Shown: positions 17,114 through 26,983, numbered from the stretch's first letter. The stretch is 64,000 nucleotides of DNA from Coprobacter tertius (GCF_024330105.1 NZ_JANDHW010000002.1:327046-391045); one strand, 5' to 3'. Notes: a model not told the origin generated them from the letters alone. Program-made: numbers and translations.

Positions 17114-19246
17114 ATGGCTACGTTAGAGAAAATTAGAGGTAAAGCAGGTCTGCTCGTCACCGTTATCGGTGTGGCATTACTTGCCTTTATCGTGGGAGAC
17201 CTGTTGAATTCGGGTCATACATTCTTTAGAATGAATCAGGATAAAGTGGCTGTGGTCAACGGTAAGAGGATTACGGTCGAAGAGTTTCAGAATCGTGTAA
17301 ATCAGCGTACGGAAGAAATGCAGAATATGTATAAAAGATACGGTATGTCTCTTCCCGAAGGTGCTGCTGCAAGCATAAATAAGGAGGTTTTCGACCAGAT
17401 GATAAATGAATTGCTATTACAGGATGAAACGGCAAAATTGGGGATTACGGTATCCAAACAGGAACTTGCCGACCTGTTGCAAGGAGATAATATCGTTCCT
17501 GAAGTAAAGCAGTTGTTTACCGATCCGAACACAGGAGTATTTGATAAACAATTTTTGCTTAGTTTTCTGAATATGATTCTGAACGGAACGAATGCGAATA
17601 TGAGCGAAGAAGAGGCTCGTCAACTCGAACAACAACGTCAGATGTGGATTAACCTCGAAAAGAATGTAAAACAGCAACGGTTGGTTCAGAAATTCTATAC
17701 GTTGATGTCTAAATCGGTCGTTCCTAATAAATTAGACATTGAGGCAGCCTATGAGGACGGAAAAACAAGCGCAGATTTCATATATGCTATGCAACCTTAT
17801 AGTTCTATTGCCGATTCAACGGTAAAAATCAGCGATTCGGAGTTGAAAGAGCTTTATAATAAAGAAAAAGAAAATTTTAAACGCGAAGAGCAACGTGTCG
17901 TTAAATATTTTACGGTCGATATCGTTCCCAGTAAAGCTGACTTTAAAGCGACTGAGGATAGAATCAATAGTCTTAAAGCTAATTTTGCATCTACCAAAGA
18001 TGTTGCCGGTATGTTGAGTTTCAATACAGATGTGCCTTATGTTGACGCTTATGTTTCGGAAAGAAGTATGGATGCCGACATGAAAAATTTTGTGACAAAA
18101 GCTCAGATTAATGATGTGGAAGGCCCTATCTTCGATAATAATTCATATAAAATGTATCGTTTGATGGGTAGAACTGTCGGACCCGATTCGGTTAAAGTTC
18201 GTCATATTATGTTCCCTTTACAGAACGATCCTCAGATAACTGCCCGGTACGACAGCGTATATAAGGTTGCTAAGAACGGCGGTGATTTCGCCGCTTTGGC
18301 AAGACAATTTTCAGGTGACCGCAATTCTGCCTCCAATGGAGGAGATATGGGTTGGATGACTGAAGTTTCTGCTTCGCAGTTGGGACAGAAATTCGTATCG
18401 GCTATATTCAGTGCGGCTAAAGGCTCTGTATTTACGGTAGAAAGTCCCTATGGAAAACATATCGTAGAGGTAACCGAGCGTACGGCTAATGTTCCGAAGG
18501 CTAAGGTTGCACAGTTGGTATTGACGGTACGCCCCAGTTCCGAAACGTACAGTAATTTGTATAATGGTATAAGTCAGTATATCGCAACCAATAATAAGGT
18601 AGATTCTTTCGAAAAGAATGCATCTGAAAAAGGATATAATATTTCTACTGCAGACTTAACGCGTGACGATATAGGTCTGGGTTCGGTAAGAGATGCCCGT
18701 AAGGTAATCAAATGGGCATTCAATGCGAAAAAAGGTGATATATCTGAAATCTTTAATACTGAAAATAAATTTTTAGTAGGAGTATTGGCCAATATTGTAA
18801 AAGAAGGATATGCTTCTCCTAAGGATGTTGAGAATCAGTTGAAAATGCAACTGATGGCCGATAAAAAGGCTGATATTATCATGAATGCTTTAAAAGAAAA
18901 AGGAGCGTCTTCGATCGATTCTTATGCTCAGGCTATGTCATCTAAAGTGGATACGGCTAAATTTGTTAGCTTTAATACCAATGCCATTACCGGTATCGGT
19001 TTCGAACCTATTTTAACGGCAACAGCACCTTATGCTCCCGAAAATAAAGTGGATGGCCCGTTAAAAGGTAATAATGGGGTATATGTTATCTCGGTATATA
19101 ATAAAACGACCAATCCTCAGCCGATGAATAATGATGCAGAGAAACAGAAATATATACAGCTTGTGAATTCGGCTATGTCTAATCAGTTAATAGAGGTAAT
19201 GAAAAATAAAGCCGATATTGAAGATAACCGTATAAAGTTTTTCTAA
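17114..19246 (+). CDS. PpiD/SurA-like peptidyl-prolyl isomerase
   Basis: The 710-residue protein has one N-terminal transmembrane anchor (AGLLVTVIGVALLAFIVGDL, residues 12-31), a SurA_N-type chaperone domain (about 40-230), and a PPIC/parvulin domain (about 355-450: VKVRHIMFPL ... GGDFAALARQFSGDRNSASN, GGDMGWMTEVS, SPYGKHIVEVTE). The rest may be a second, diverged parvulin-like repeat. This is the PpiD layout: an inner-membrane-anchored periplasmic folding factor for outer-membrane proteins, consistent with its place after lptC and an outer-membrane protein gene. A weak -7-like box (TATCTTCG, 17052-17059) precedes it. Confidence 0.9.
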   Translation: MATLEKIRGKAGLLVTVIGVALLAFIVGDLLNSGHTFFRMNQDKVAVVNGKRITVEEFQNRVNQRTEEMQNMYKRYGMSLPEGAAASINKEVFDQMINELLLQDETAKLGITVSKQELADLLQGDNIVPEVKQLFTDPNTGVFDKQFLLSFLNMILNGTNANMSEEEARQLEQQRQMWINLEKNVKQQRLVQKFYTLMSKSVVPNKLDIEAAYEDGKTSADFIYAMQPYSSIADSTVKISDSELKELYNKEKENFKREEQRVVKYFTVDIVPSKADFKATEDRINSLKANFASTKDVAGMLSFNTDVPYVDAYVSERSMDADMKNFVTKAQINDVEGPIFDNNSYKMYRLMGRTVGPDSVKVRHIMFPLQNDPQITARYDSVYKVAKNGGDFAALARQFSGDRNSASNGGDMGWMTEVSASQLGQKFVSAIFSAAKGSVFTVESPYGKHIVEVTERTANVPKAKVAQLVLTVRPSSETYSNLYNGISQYIATNNKVDSFEKNASEKGYNISTADLTRDDIGLGSVRDARKVIKWAFNAKKGDISEIFNTENKFLVGVLANIVKEGYASPKDVENQLKMQLMADKKADIIMNALKEKGASSIDSYAQAMSSKVDTAKFVSFNTNAITGIGFEPILTATAPYAPENKVDGPLKGNNGVYVISVYNKTTNPQPMNNDAEKQKYIQLVNSAMSNQLIEVMKNKADIEDNRIKFF

Positions 19247-19331
19247 AAAATTGATTGATGAATTGTTTTTAAGCTGCATATTAAAGGTTACGGTTTAAAA
19301 ACTGAAGATAAAATTTTTTAGATAGTATTTG

Positions 19332-19479
19332 AACATAGTACATTAATTGGTACAGTGGTGAGGGTGAATGGTTCGTATTTGCCCGGTTGGTTGGAGAAAA
19401 CCTATTTTTTGTAGTGTTTCTGGTAGTGTCGAAAAGACCTATGATATACCTTTCCCGCTGAAAATTAATGTACTATGTT
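19332..19479. repeat. 148-bp element with 17-bp perfect inverted ends
   Basis: AACATAGTACATTAATT (19332-19348) is repeated in perfect inverted orientation at 19463-19479. The 114 bases between the arms have no supported reading frame. The element sits in the 295-base gap between the PPIase and TonB-domain genes. It could be a MITE-like remnant, a large cruciform, or a structured RNA; no clear target-site duplication was seen. Confidence 0.55.
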
Positions 19480-19541
19480 TTTTATGTTTGTCGATAAGCA
19501 GTCGCAAGCTCATATTTTGATCAATAGAAAATCTTTATATC

Positions 19542-20477
19542 ATGCAAATAAAAACGATTATTTCACTATGCACTTTTGGATTAATTGCATTTAATGTTGA
19601 AGCTCAACGTCCTGCACATTTTTCAGAGTATATCATTATCGAGGGAGATACCATAAAGCTTCCCGGCCAGTGGAGCGAGTTGGAGAAATTGGGATGGAGG
19701 TTCGAAAATGAAAAAGACGCGACTTACGAATTACCTTATTATTTCGAAACCGGATATGGCCAGGAGCAGAGCCTCCTTTCTTATAGTGCGGAAATACTCA
19801 CCCGGGGTGGGAAACGGTTAAAGGTATCATTTACGAATACTTTCGGAAAACCGATGCCGGTTCGAGAATGCCGGGTTTCGAGGATAGGTAGTTATTTTGA
19901 TTCTCCTGATAAAAAGTCTCCCGATTTTGAGCTAATGGGAGGTATTAAAAAGGGTACAAGGTTGGGAAAAGTGTTCGGCAAGTATGGTTATGCGGATATT
20001 CCAACGGGGAGACCTCGGTATTTTAGCCGTAAAAATCAAGTTCCGGTGTTGTTGTATGAAGATAAGTTAAAGAATAATTCCCTGCATATATATTGGAAAA
20101 AGGGTCTGATACGGAAAATAGCTTATTTCGATATTTCGCGAGAGGCAGATATGATTAATATGATCTCTGACTCCCTGAAATCTTTTCCTCCCAGTTTTCC
20201 CGGGGGACAAAGCGCACTGCTACAATTTATACGGAGTAATCTGAGATATCCTCCTCAGGCCATGGAGAATGGAATATCGGGGATGGTGGTTTGTACGGTT
20301 ACCATAAAAGCTGACGGCATGGTGGGTGATGTGGAAGTTACCCGATCTCCGGCCGATATATTGTCGGAAGAAGCGGTTCGGGTGATTAAAATTATGCCTC
20401 GTTGGACGCCGGGAATAATCGAAAATGTAAAATCATCCTATCAAATTGTGATTCCCATTATGTTCCGTTTGCAATAA
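19542..20477 (+). CDS. Secreted protein with C-terminal TonB domain
   Basis: The 311-residue protein has an N-terminal signal peptide (MQIKTIISLCTFGLIAFNVE, cleavage near VEAQ). A middle region of unknown fold (about 25-215) follows, and then a TonB C-terminal domain (about 218-311: FPGGQSALLQFIRSNLRYPP, GMVVCTVTIKADGMVGDVEV, MPRWTPGI). It lacks the N-terminal transmembrane anchor and proline-rich spanner of a classical TonB, so it is not a standard energy transducer. The domain may bind a receptor or another periplasmic partner. It begins a three-gene run with an ankyrin lipoprotein and a membrane protein (gaps of 57 and 64 bases). Confidence 0.82.
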   Translation: MQIKTIISLCTFGLIAFNVEAQRPAHFSEYIIIEGDTIKLPGQWSELEKLGWRFENEKDATYELPYYFETGYGQEQSLLSYSAEILTRGGKRLKVSFTNTFGKPMPVRECRVSRIGSYFDSPDKKSPDFELMGGIKKGTRLGKVFGKYGYADIPTGRPRYFSRKNQVPVLLYEDKLKNNSLHIYWKKGLIRKIAYFDISREADMINMISDSLKSFPPSFPGGQSALLQFIRSNLRYPPQAMENGISGMVVCTVTIKADGMVGDVEVTRSPADILSEEAVRVIKIMPRWTPGIIENVKSSYQIVIPIMFRLQ

Positions 20478-20534
20478 TAGATCTGGTGTGGTGTTGAAGA
20501 AATAAATTAATTAACATAATTACCCTCTTGAGAT

Positions 20535-22931
20535 ATGAAGTGGATATTAAGCATTTTTATTTTTTGTCTGCTGAGGGGATCTTGTACTCCCGGGCAACCT
20601 GTAAATAACCAGGGTAGACAATTGACCCGAGAGGAATGGCAAAAATTGAGTCCCGTTTTATCGGAACTTCCTAATCAGGTTTGTGCCGATACCATACGCC
20701 GTCTATTAACCCGGGGTATCGACGGCCGGTTGTTTGTCATGTGGGATTATCCGCCCCGGGAGAATTCGGATGTCATCGAACTGACGTCGGAAGAGCCCGG
20801 TCCCTTCGAAAAAATAAGAATGTATGAAGGCTCTACCCCTTTGATGATAGCCGTACGTTACGGGTATGCAGACTTATCTAAAATGCTCATCGATATGGGA
20901 GCTGATATTAAAGCAAAAAATCAGATGCGCGGTATGGATGTTGTCGCGATGGCAGAAGAGACACAAGACGAGACGTTTATTATGCAATTTATAGATTGGG
21001 CGACTCCTAAAACGGGAGTAAAATATTTTACGGATAACACCGGTATCTTATTTTATGCGGCTGTTTTTCATCATTTCAATTTACTTGAAAAAATGATAGA
21101 AATGGGGAGCGATATAAATGCTCCCGATAAAATTACCCGATATACAGTATTGAGCCAAATGGTAATGAAAAGAGATACGGTTGTAATTGGCAAGCTTCTC
21201 GGATTGGGTGCCGACCTGAATGCGGGACTTGACGGATTCAGACCGTTCGATGCGGTCGCAAAACTCCCTTATTTTGAGGACTATATAGTAGAGTACCTTC
21301 TTCGGCACGGCATGAAGCCTTATTTTAACGGAGTTACGCAGGTAGGCCCGATTGAGGTGATGAAAGCTATGTTGGAAAGCGGGACAGATATTAATGCGCA
21401 AGATTCCGCCGGGTGTAGTTTCTTGTGGCATGCCGCTGAAAATGATAATTATAAATTGGTAAAATATTTGATTGAACAGGGTGCCGATGTTAATTTAGCT
21501 AATCATAATAACCGCTTCCCGATAGACGTAGCGGGTTCTTCTTGTTTTGATTTATTAATAGCGGGAGGAGCAAAACAGGGCGTTCAAACGGATTATTTTC
21601 GCTTATTCGATGCGGTACGAAATGGAGAGATCGATATTGTTGAGGAACTTGTACATAAAGGGGTAGATGTAAACCATAGTATTGGAGGTGACTATGCGAT
21701 CAATACACAGGGGGATGTAAGTACCGAAACGCATCTCGAAATTTTAGATATTTTGTTAAAAGCCGGCGCTAATATCGGAGTTCGTAACCGGAGCGGATAT
21801 TCCATTCTTCCCGATAAAGCCGCCGTAAGAGATTCTGTCATCGTAAAATATTTGCTCGAACGAGGGGCTGACCCGGACATATGGGGATATACCGACCGAA
21901 CGGCACTTCATCGTTTATCCGCTGTAAATTATTCGGAAAGCCTTCCGGGTGTTTTGTCGATGATGAAAACTTTGATTGAATACGGAGCTGATGTGAATGC
22001 ATTGGATAAAGACGGAAATACTCCGTTGCTGACAAATATGGAGGCCCTGTCTGTTTCCGATTATCAGGAAGAAACGATCCGATTGCTTATTGCGTATGGG
22101 GCCTCGTCACGAATCGAAAATTTTGATGCTATGAGCCCACTGGATTTATTGAAAAGAAAAAAATTCAGTCCCGAAGTAAAGCGATTGCTTGAACGGCAAG
22201 ATTATACGTTGGGAAATTACCGAGAAAAACTGAAACCGGTATTTGACCTTTATAAGGGTAAAATAGGGATCGGGGTTGTTATTAATTTATTGGCGTCTGA
22301 CGATATAGACTATACATTGACGCAGGAGATTGTTCTCGGTGATTCGCTACATACCCGTTTTAACGAGGGGGCTACATCGTTGTCGGTAGCGGCTGCTCTC
22401 GGATTCGACGAGATCGTAATCGGGCTTATCGCTAATGAAGCATCGGTAGATATACGAGACGGGCGTGGTTATTCACCTTTGGGGTATGCAGTCGAAAAAA
22501 AACGATATAAAACCGCTGAGATATTGTTGAAGTTTAACGCCTCTCCATACTATCCAGACACGAACAATCCCTTTAAAATTGCGACCCGGCTGAAAAATTA
22601 TAAAATACTCGATCTGTTGCTTCGTTATCATCCTGATCTTAATATGTACGACGATAATCCGCTGATCGATGCTGTGCTTCTCGGAGACGTGCGGCTTGTC
22701 AGTTATTTTTTGAATAGAAAAGCCAATCCGGAAGCTCACGACGAGCAAGGTCGTACGGTTCTTATGGTAGCTGCCGAAAAAGGGAATGCGGATATTGTGA
22801 AAATGTTGTTGATTGCAGGCGCCGACCCATTGGCGACCGATGAGGCCGGCAGTTCGGTTTGGGATTATGCGGATGGGAATGAAGACGTATTAAAGATTTT
22901 GCCTAAGAAGGAACCCTCTGGCGAACGGTAA
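20535..22931 (+). CDS. Large ankyrin-repeat lipoprotein
   Basis: The 798-residue protein begins with a likely lipoprotein signal (MKWILSIFIFCLLRGSC, Cys at about 17). It carries roughly 16 ankyrin repeats, for example TPLMIAVRYGYADLSKMLID and TVLMVAAEKGNADIVKMLLI, with repeated GADIN-type turns. They fall in two blocks (about 90-550 and 610-790), separated by a non-repeat linker around 555-605 (YTLGNYREKLKPVFDLYKGK). Ankyrin arrays are protein-binding scaffolds, and the signal places this one in the periplasm or on the outer membrane. It probably forms an operon with the TonB-domain protein upstream and a membrane protein downstream. The partner and role are unknown. Confidence 0.85.
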   Translation: MKWILSIFIFCLLRGSCTPGQPVNNQGRQLTREEWQKLSPVLSELPNQVCADTIRRLLTRGIDGRLFVMWDYPPRENSDVIELTSEEPGPFEKIRMYEGSTPLMIAVRYGYADLSKMLIDMGADIKAKNQMRGMDVVAMAEETQDETFIMQFIDWATPKTGVKYFTDNTGILFYAAVFHHFNLLEKMIEMGSDINAPDKITRYTVLSQMVMKRDTVVIGKLLGLGADLNAGLDGFRPFDAVAKLPYFEDYIVEYLLRHGMKPYFNGVTQVGPIEVMKAMLESGTDINAQDSAGCSFLWHAAENDNYKLVKYLIEQGADVNLANHNNRFPIDVAGSSCFDLLIAGGAKQGVQTDYFRLFDAVRNGEIDIVEELVHKGVDVNHSIGGDYAINTQGDVSTETHLEILDILLKAGANIGVRNRSGYSILPDKAAVRDSVIVKYLLERGADPDIWGYTDRTALHRLSAVNYSESLPGVLSMMKTLIEYGADVNALDKDGNTPLLTNMEALSVSDYQEETIRLLIAYGASSRIENFDAMSPLDLLKRKKFSPEVKRLLERQDYTLGNYREKLKPVFDLYKGKIGIGVVINLLASDDIDYTLTQEIVLGDSLHTRFNEGATSLSVAAALGFDEIVIGLIANEASVDIRDGRGYSPLGYAVEKKRYKTAEILLKFNASPYYPDTNNPFKIATRLKNYKILDLLLRYHPDLNMYDDNPLIDAVLLGDVRLVSYFLNRKANPEAHDEQGRTVLMVAAEKGNADIVKMLLIAGADPLATDEAGSSVWDYADGNEDVLKILPKKEPSGER

Positions 22932-22995
22932 AAAAACGGATATCTTTTTGTAAATAGGAAAAAATGGTAACGAACGTAATTATAAAATTAGTATT

Positions 22996-23469
22996 ATGAT
23001 TGAAAATGTAACTTGCGCGACGGAAAAAAATGCGACGGATGAAATATCTCGAAAAAGAGTATATACCCCGAATATGATTTATGTGGCTGCCTTCATTGGC
23101 GGACCCTTTGCCGGAGCCTACCTGATGGCGGAAAATTTCAGCGTGTTCGGCCGTAGACGGTTTGCAGGGATTACATGGATTGCCACTTTTATATTTATCA
23201 CGTTGTTTGCCCTTGAATATTCTTTTATGGAAAAAATTCCTAATTTTCTTATTCCGGTTACCTATAGCACAATATATATGTTTTTAGCAAAATGTTACCA
23301 AGGAGAACAAATCAGGGAATGTCTTGAAACGGGGGGATTGAAATGGTCGATATGGAAAGTGGCGTTGGTAATAATCGTATCACTTATAGTAACTATTTTG
23401 TTATTTTTGCTGGCTTTAATTAACACATGGCCTCCTATGTTAGGGGAATACAGTTACATGAACAAATAA
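22996..23469 (+). CDS. Four-helix membrane protein of unknown function
   Basis: The 157-residue protein has a charged N-terminal tail (about 1-30) and hydrophobic segments at about 32-52, 60-78, 84-105 and 120-148. I do not recognise the family. The fourth segment (VALVIIVSLIVTILLFLLAL) is strongly hydrophobic. It follows the ankyrin lipoprotein gene after 64 bases on the same strand and is probably part of that unit. A second frame overlapping its 3' end (23427-23651) has no supporting features. Confidence 0.7.
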   Translation: MIENVTCATEKNATDEISRKRVYTPNMIYVAAFIGGPFAGAYLMAENFSVFGRRRFAGITWIATFIFITLFALEYSFMEKIPNFLIPVTYSTIYMFLAKCYQGEQIRECLETGGLKWSIWKVALVIIVSLIVTILLFLLALINTWPPMLGEYSYMNK

Positions 23470-23707
23470 AACAATACTTGATTTTTCCGGTATTTGTTTC
23501 GCTGTTAAAATGTGCGATTATATTAAAATACATACATATCGGTAAAAAATTACCGGTGCATAGTATCTATTGTTTTAGATTATTTGCTTTTGATATTCAG
23601 CGATTTATTTTACTACCGGTCGGCTATTTTTCTATACATGTTTTTTTATGATGCGATTGTAATGCATAAAAAGGGCGTCGCGAGTTGATATCTTACATTC
23701 GTTTACG

Positions 23708-23715
23708 TATTTTTG
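23708..23715 (+). promoter_or_regulatory. -7 promoter box for rlmN
   Basis: TATTTTTG matches TAnnTTTG. Because it overlaps an in-frame TTG at 23713, it shows that translation must begin further downstream, at the GTG at 23737. Confidence 0.55.
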
Positions 23716-23736
23716 TATAGAAAAAGGAGACAGAAC

Positions 23737-24780
23737 GTGGAAAAAATTCGTTTGGCCGGGAAAAACCGATCAGAAATTGCCGAGATTGTAGCAGAGTTGG
23801 GAATGCCCCGTTTTACAACTTTACAGATTTTGAAGTGGATATATGTAAAACGGGTGAATCATATCGATGAAATGACCGATTTATCGAAACGTAACCGGTT
23901 GTTTCTCGGAGAAAAATATGAGGTCGGATATTTCCCTCCTGTTGACGAAATGAGGTCGTTAGACGGCACGGTAAAATATCTGTTTGGAAAGTCGGCTCGA
24001 GATTCGGTTGAATCGGTTTATATTCCCGATCGGGATCGCGCTACTTTATGTGTATCTTCCCAGGTAGGATGTAAAATGAATTGCCTTTTTTGTATGACCG
24101 GTAAGCAGGGGTTTTCACGGAATCTGACTGCAAATGAAATATTGAATCAAATAGTTTCGATCCCCGAAAGCGATACCTTAACCAACGTCGTGTTTATGGG
24201 AATGGGAGAACCGCTCGATAATGTCGAAGAATTGATGAAAGTTCTTGAAATCCTTACCTCTGATTGGGGATTTGCCTGGAGTCCCAAACGTATTACCATA
24301 TCTACGATCGGTCATAAAAGCGGTATGATTCGTTTTCTCGAAGGAAGCGAGTGTCATCTTGCTGTGAGTTTGCATTCTCCTTATCCGGTCGAACGTTTAT
24401 CTTTAATGCCCGTAGAAAAAGCGTGGCCTGAATATGAGATTATAGAGTTATTGAGGAATTATGACTTTTCGAAGCAACGAAGATTATCTTTCGAATACAT
24501 CATGTTTAATGGATTGAACGACAGTATCGAACATGCTGAAGAACTTTCTAAAATACTACGAGGATTGCATTGCCGGGTAAATTTGATACGGTTTCATGCG
24601 ATCCCGGGTGTAGATTTAAAAAGTTCTGATGAAGATGCAATGATACGGTTTAGAGATTGTCTTAATCGTAGAGGGGTAATTTGTACGATTCGTTCGTCGC
24701 GTGGTGAAGATATTTTTGCAGCATGCGGCATGCTTTCGACTGTTCGGAAAGGAGGAACGCGAACCGATATTCTTAAATAA
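23737..24780 (+). CDS. rlmN: Dual-specificity RNA methyltransferase RlmN
   Basis: The 347-residue radical SAM enzyme methylates C2 of A2503 in 23S rRNA and A37 in some tRNAs. The radical SAM cluster motif CKMNCLFC is followed by FMGMGEPLDN (SAM binding), ISTIGHKSGMIRF and the C-terminal FAACGM segment carrying the second catalytic Cys. The start is a GTG at 23737. A clear Shine-Dalgarno sequence AAGGAGA (23724-23730) lies 6 bases upstream, and an in-frame TTG at 23713 is inside the promoter. Length fits the family. pdxA follows after 80 bases. Confidence 0.95.
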   Translation: MEKIRLAGKNRSEIAEIVAELGMPRFTTLQILKWIYVKRVNHIDEMTDLSKRNRLFLGEKYEVGYFPPVDEMRSLDGTVKYLFGKSARDSVESVYIPDRDRATLCVSSQVGCKMNCLFCMTGKQGFSRNLTANEILNQIVSIPESDTLTNVVFMGMGEPLDNVEELMKVLEILTSDWGFAWSPKRITISTIGHKSGMIRFLEGSECHLAVSLHSPYPVERLSLMPVEKAWPEYEIIELLRNYDFSKQRRLSFEYIMFNGLNDSIEHAEELSKILRGLHCRVNLIRFHAIPGVDLKSSDEDAMIRFRDCLNRRGVICTIRSSRGEDIFAACGMLSTVRKGGTRTDILK

Positions 24781-24860
24781 AGGATACATTATTTAAATTA
24801 AAAATATCTATATTTCGGAGAATAATAGTAACTTAGAGCTTCAATTACGAAATAGAATTT

Positions 24861-25964
24861 ATGGAAGAAAATTATAAGGTAAAAGTGGGAATTACCCAGG
24901 GAGATATTAATGGAATCGGCTATGAAGTTATTCTGAAAACCCTTTCCGATCCGCGTATTGTAGAAATGTGTACGCCGATCGTTTATGGTTCGCCCAAAGT
25001 TGCGGCTTATCATCGTAAGGCACTCGAGTTGCCTCCGATGAGCTTTAATATTATCAATGAAGCCGGACAAGCCGAAGACCTTAAACTCAATATTATTAAT
25101 TGTATCGATGAAGAGGTAAAAGTGGAATTATCAAAACCTACTGCCCAATCGGGGGAAGCGGCTTATTTTGCACTTGAGGCGGCTTCGACCGATATCGAAC
25201 GGGGGGCTATCGATGTGATTGTTACGGCTCCGATAAATAAACATGTGATACAATCCGATAAATTCGATTTTCCCGGACATACCGAATATTTTGAGAAACG
25301 TTTGGGGAAAGGTCGAAAATCATTGATGATACTTATGAATGATGTTTTGCGTGTTGCTTTGGTAACGGGACATGTGCCTTTAGTTCAGGTTCCATCGATG
25401 ATAACGCAGGCTGATATCGTACAGAAGCTTCGTATTTTTAATTATGCGCTCAGGCAAGATTTCGGGATCATAAAACCCCGTATCGCTGTATTGTCACTTA
25501 ATCCTCATGCCGGTGAAGAAGGTTTGTTGGGAAACGAAGAAAATGAAATTATTATACCGGCTTTAAAAGATGCAGAGGAACAAGGAATTTTGTGTTTTGG
25601 TCCTTATGCCGCCGATGGATTTTTCGGATCGGGACATTTTTCTCATTTCGATGGAGTGTTGGCTATGTATCACGATCAGGGATTGGCACCCTTTAAAACT
25701 CTGGCTATGGAAGAAGGGGTGAATTATACAGCCGGATTGCCGATTATACGTACATCTCCGGCACACGGTACAGGGTATGATATTGCCGGTGAAAACAAGG
25801 CTTCGGAAGAGTCGTTTCGCCATGCGATGTATCAGGCAATAGATATATTTAATTGTCGCAATCGATTTAAAGAAATGAAGTCGAATCCTTTGAGAAAGCA
25901 GTATTTCGATAAGAGTGGAGACAACGAAGTTCTTAATCTCGAAGAAGAAGAAAAGGAAGATTGA
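24861..25964 (+). CDS. pdxA: 4-hydroxythreonine-4-phosphate dehydrogenase
   Basis: The 367-residue enzyme oxidises 4-phosphohydroxy-L-threonine in the DXP-dependent route to pyridoxal 5'-phosphate. Family segments include VGITQGDINGIGYEVI, TAPINKHVIQ (substrate binding), FPGHTEYF, LSLNPHAGEEG and the metal-binding region MYHDQGLAPFKTL, followed by TSPAHGTGYDIAG. It ends with a Glu-rich tail. It lies downstream of rlmN on the same strand with an 80-base gap that contains no terminator hairpin. Confidence 0.95.
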   Translation: MEENYKVKVGITQGDINGIGYEVILKTLSDPRIVEMCTPIVYGSPKVAAYHRKALELPPMSFNIINEAGQAEDLKLNIINCIDEEVKVELSKPTAQSGEAAYFALEAASTDIERGAIDVIVTAPINKHVIQSDKFDFPGHTEYFEKRLGKGRKSLMILMNDVLRVALVTGHVPLVQVPSMITQADIVQKLRIFNYALRQDFGIIKPRIAVLSLNPHAGEEGLLGNEENEIIIPALKDAEEQGILCFGPYAADGFFGSGHFSHFDGVLAMYHDQGLAPFKTLAMEEGVNYTAGLPIIRTSPAHGTGYDIAGENKASEESFRHAMYQAIDIFNCRNRFKEMKSNPLRKQYFDKSGDNEVLNLEEEEKED

Positions 25965-26215
25965 AAAATAGTAGTAAGGTCGTAATACGGGATAACTGCT
26001 TATAGATATTCCGTATTATTAATATTTAACAATCTTTTATTTGTTGTGTTTTTAATAATAATTAATCTTTGTAACTGTTAATTTGAAAGCAAAAGAGATG
26101 TAATTATATCTTTTTTATAAAAATATGCAGCTATAAATGGTAAACTATTGTAACTGATAAAGTTTTGTTAGTTTTATTTTATCAATGGGGAAGAATGTTA
26201 AAATAAGGCGTTCTT
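25965..26215. other. AT-rich intergenic region upstream of the inositol cluster
   Basis: No gene is supported. A weak hairpin with 7-bp arms (AATACGG at 25984-25990 and CCGTATT at 26011-26017) may end the pdxA transcript. The remainder is AT-rich and leads into the cluster promoter. Confidence 0.35.
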
Positions 26216-26246
26216 TTTGTTTCGTAACGAATATTACTGACATTTG
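26216..26246 (+). promoter_or_regulatory. Promoter of the inositol-lipid gene cluster
   Basis: TTTG (26216-26219) and GACATTTG (26239-26246, one mismatch to TAnnTTTG) are 19 bases apart, the expected spacing. The first start codon is 31 bases downstream. Short gaps and an overlap downstream suggest that four genes are read from here. Confidence 0.5.
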
Positions 26247-26277
26247 CATCTTGTGAAACTGTAATGTAACAGAGTGT

Positions 26278-26973
26278 ATGAAGTACGCTGTAATAGCGGC
26301 GGGAGAGGGGTCCCGACTGGTAGGGGAAGGAGTAAAAGATCCGAAGCCTTTGGTAAAAATTAATGGAGAAGCGATGATCGATCGTCTTATACGTATTTTT
26401 ATCGAAAACAAGGCTGAATCGATAAATATCATTATTAATTCGGAAATGCAGGAAGTGAGACGACATCTTGATTCGTTGCAGCTTCCGGTGCCCTTGCATG
26501 TAGAAGTGAAATCCACTCCCAGTTCGATGCATAGTTTTTTTGAATTACGGGAGTGGTTGCGTGGCGGAAGGTTTTGTCTTACGACTGTTGATACGATGTT
26601 TCGTGAAGATGAATTTTCATCCTATATATCCCGGTTCGAAGAGAGTGCCGGAATCGGAGGTCTAATGGCTGTTACCGATTTTATCGATGATGAGAAGCCG
26701 TTATATGTTGAAACAGATAAAGATTTGAATATAAAGGGTTTCAGAGATAATGTCTATGATAATGCCCGATATATTTCTGGAGGAGTTTATGGCCTAACCG
26801 AACCGGCAATTGATATTTTGGAAAGGGCTATGCGGGACAATGTTTCCCGTATGCGGAATTATCAGCGTCGTCTGGTTTCGGAAGGTATGCAATTAAAAGC
26901 ATATCCTTTTACAAAAATTATCGATGTAGATCATGCCGGAGATATCGAAAAAGCAGCCCGGTTCGTTAAATGA
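26278..26973 (+). CDS. NTP transferase family (sugar/alditol nucleotidyltransferase-like)
   Basis: The 231-residue cytosolic protein has the nucleotidyltransferase signature (MKYAVIAAGEGSRL, then KDPKPLVKINGEAMIDRL) and the metal-site region LTTVDTMF at about 100. It is expected to transfer a nucleotidyl group from an NTP to a phosphorylated acceptor. In this setting, inositol phosphate is the obvious candidate (a CTP:inositol-1-phosphate cytidylyltransferase-like role), but the base and acceptor cannot be read from sequence. It is the first of four closely spaced genes, with an ATP-grasp gene 10 bases downstream. Confidence 0.82.
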   Translation: MKYAVIAAGEGSRLVGEGVKDPKPLVKINGEAMIDRLIRIFIENKAESINIIINSEMQEVRRHLDSLQLPVPLHVEVKSTPSSMHSFFELREWLRGGRFCLTTVDTMFREDEFSSYISRFEESAGIGGLMAVTDFIDDEKPLYVETDKDLNIKGFRDNVYDNARYISGGVYGLTEPAIDILERAMRDNVSRMRNYQRRLVSEGMQLKAYPFTKIIDVDHAGDIEKAARFVK

Positions 26974-26983
26974 AATTGAAAAT

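Noticed and set aside
23427..23651. 74-codon frame overlapping the end of the four-helix membrane protein gene
   Set aside because: It starts inside another gene, has no Shine-Dalgarno sequence or promoter, and its translation shows no protein-like pattern.
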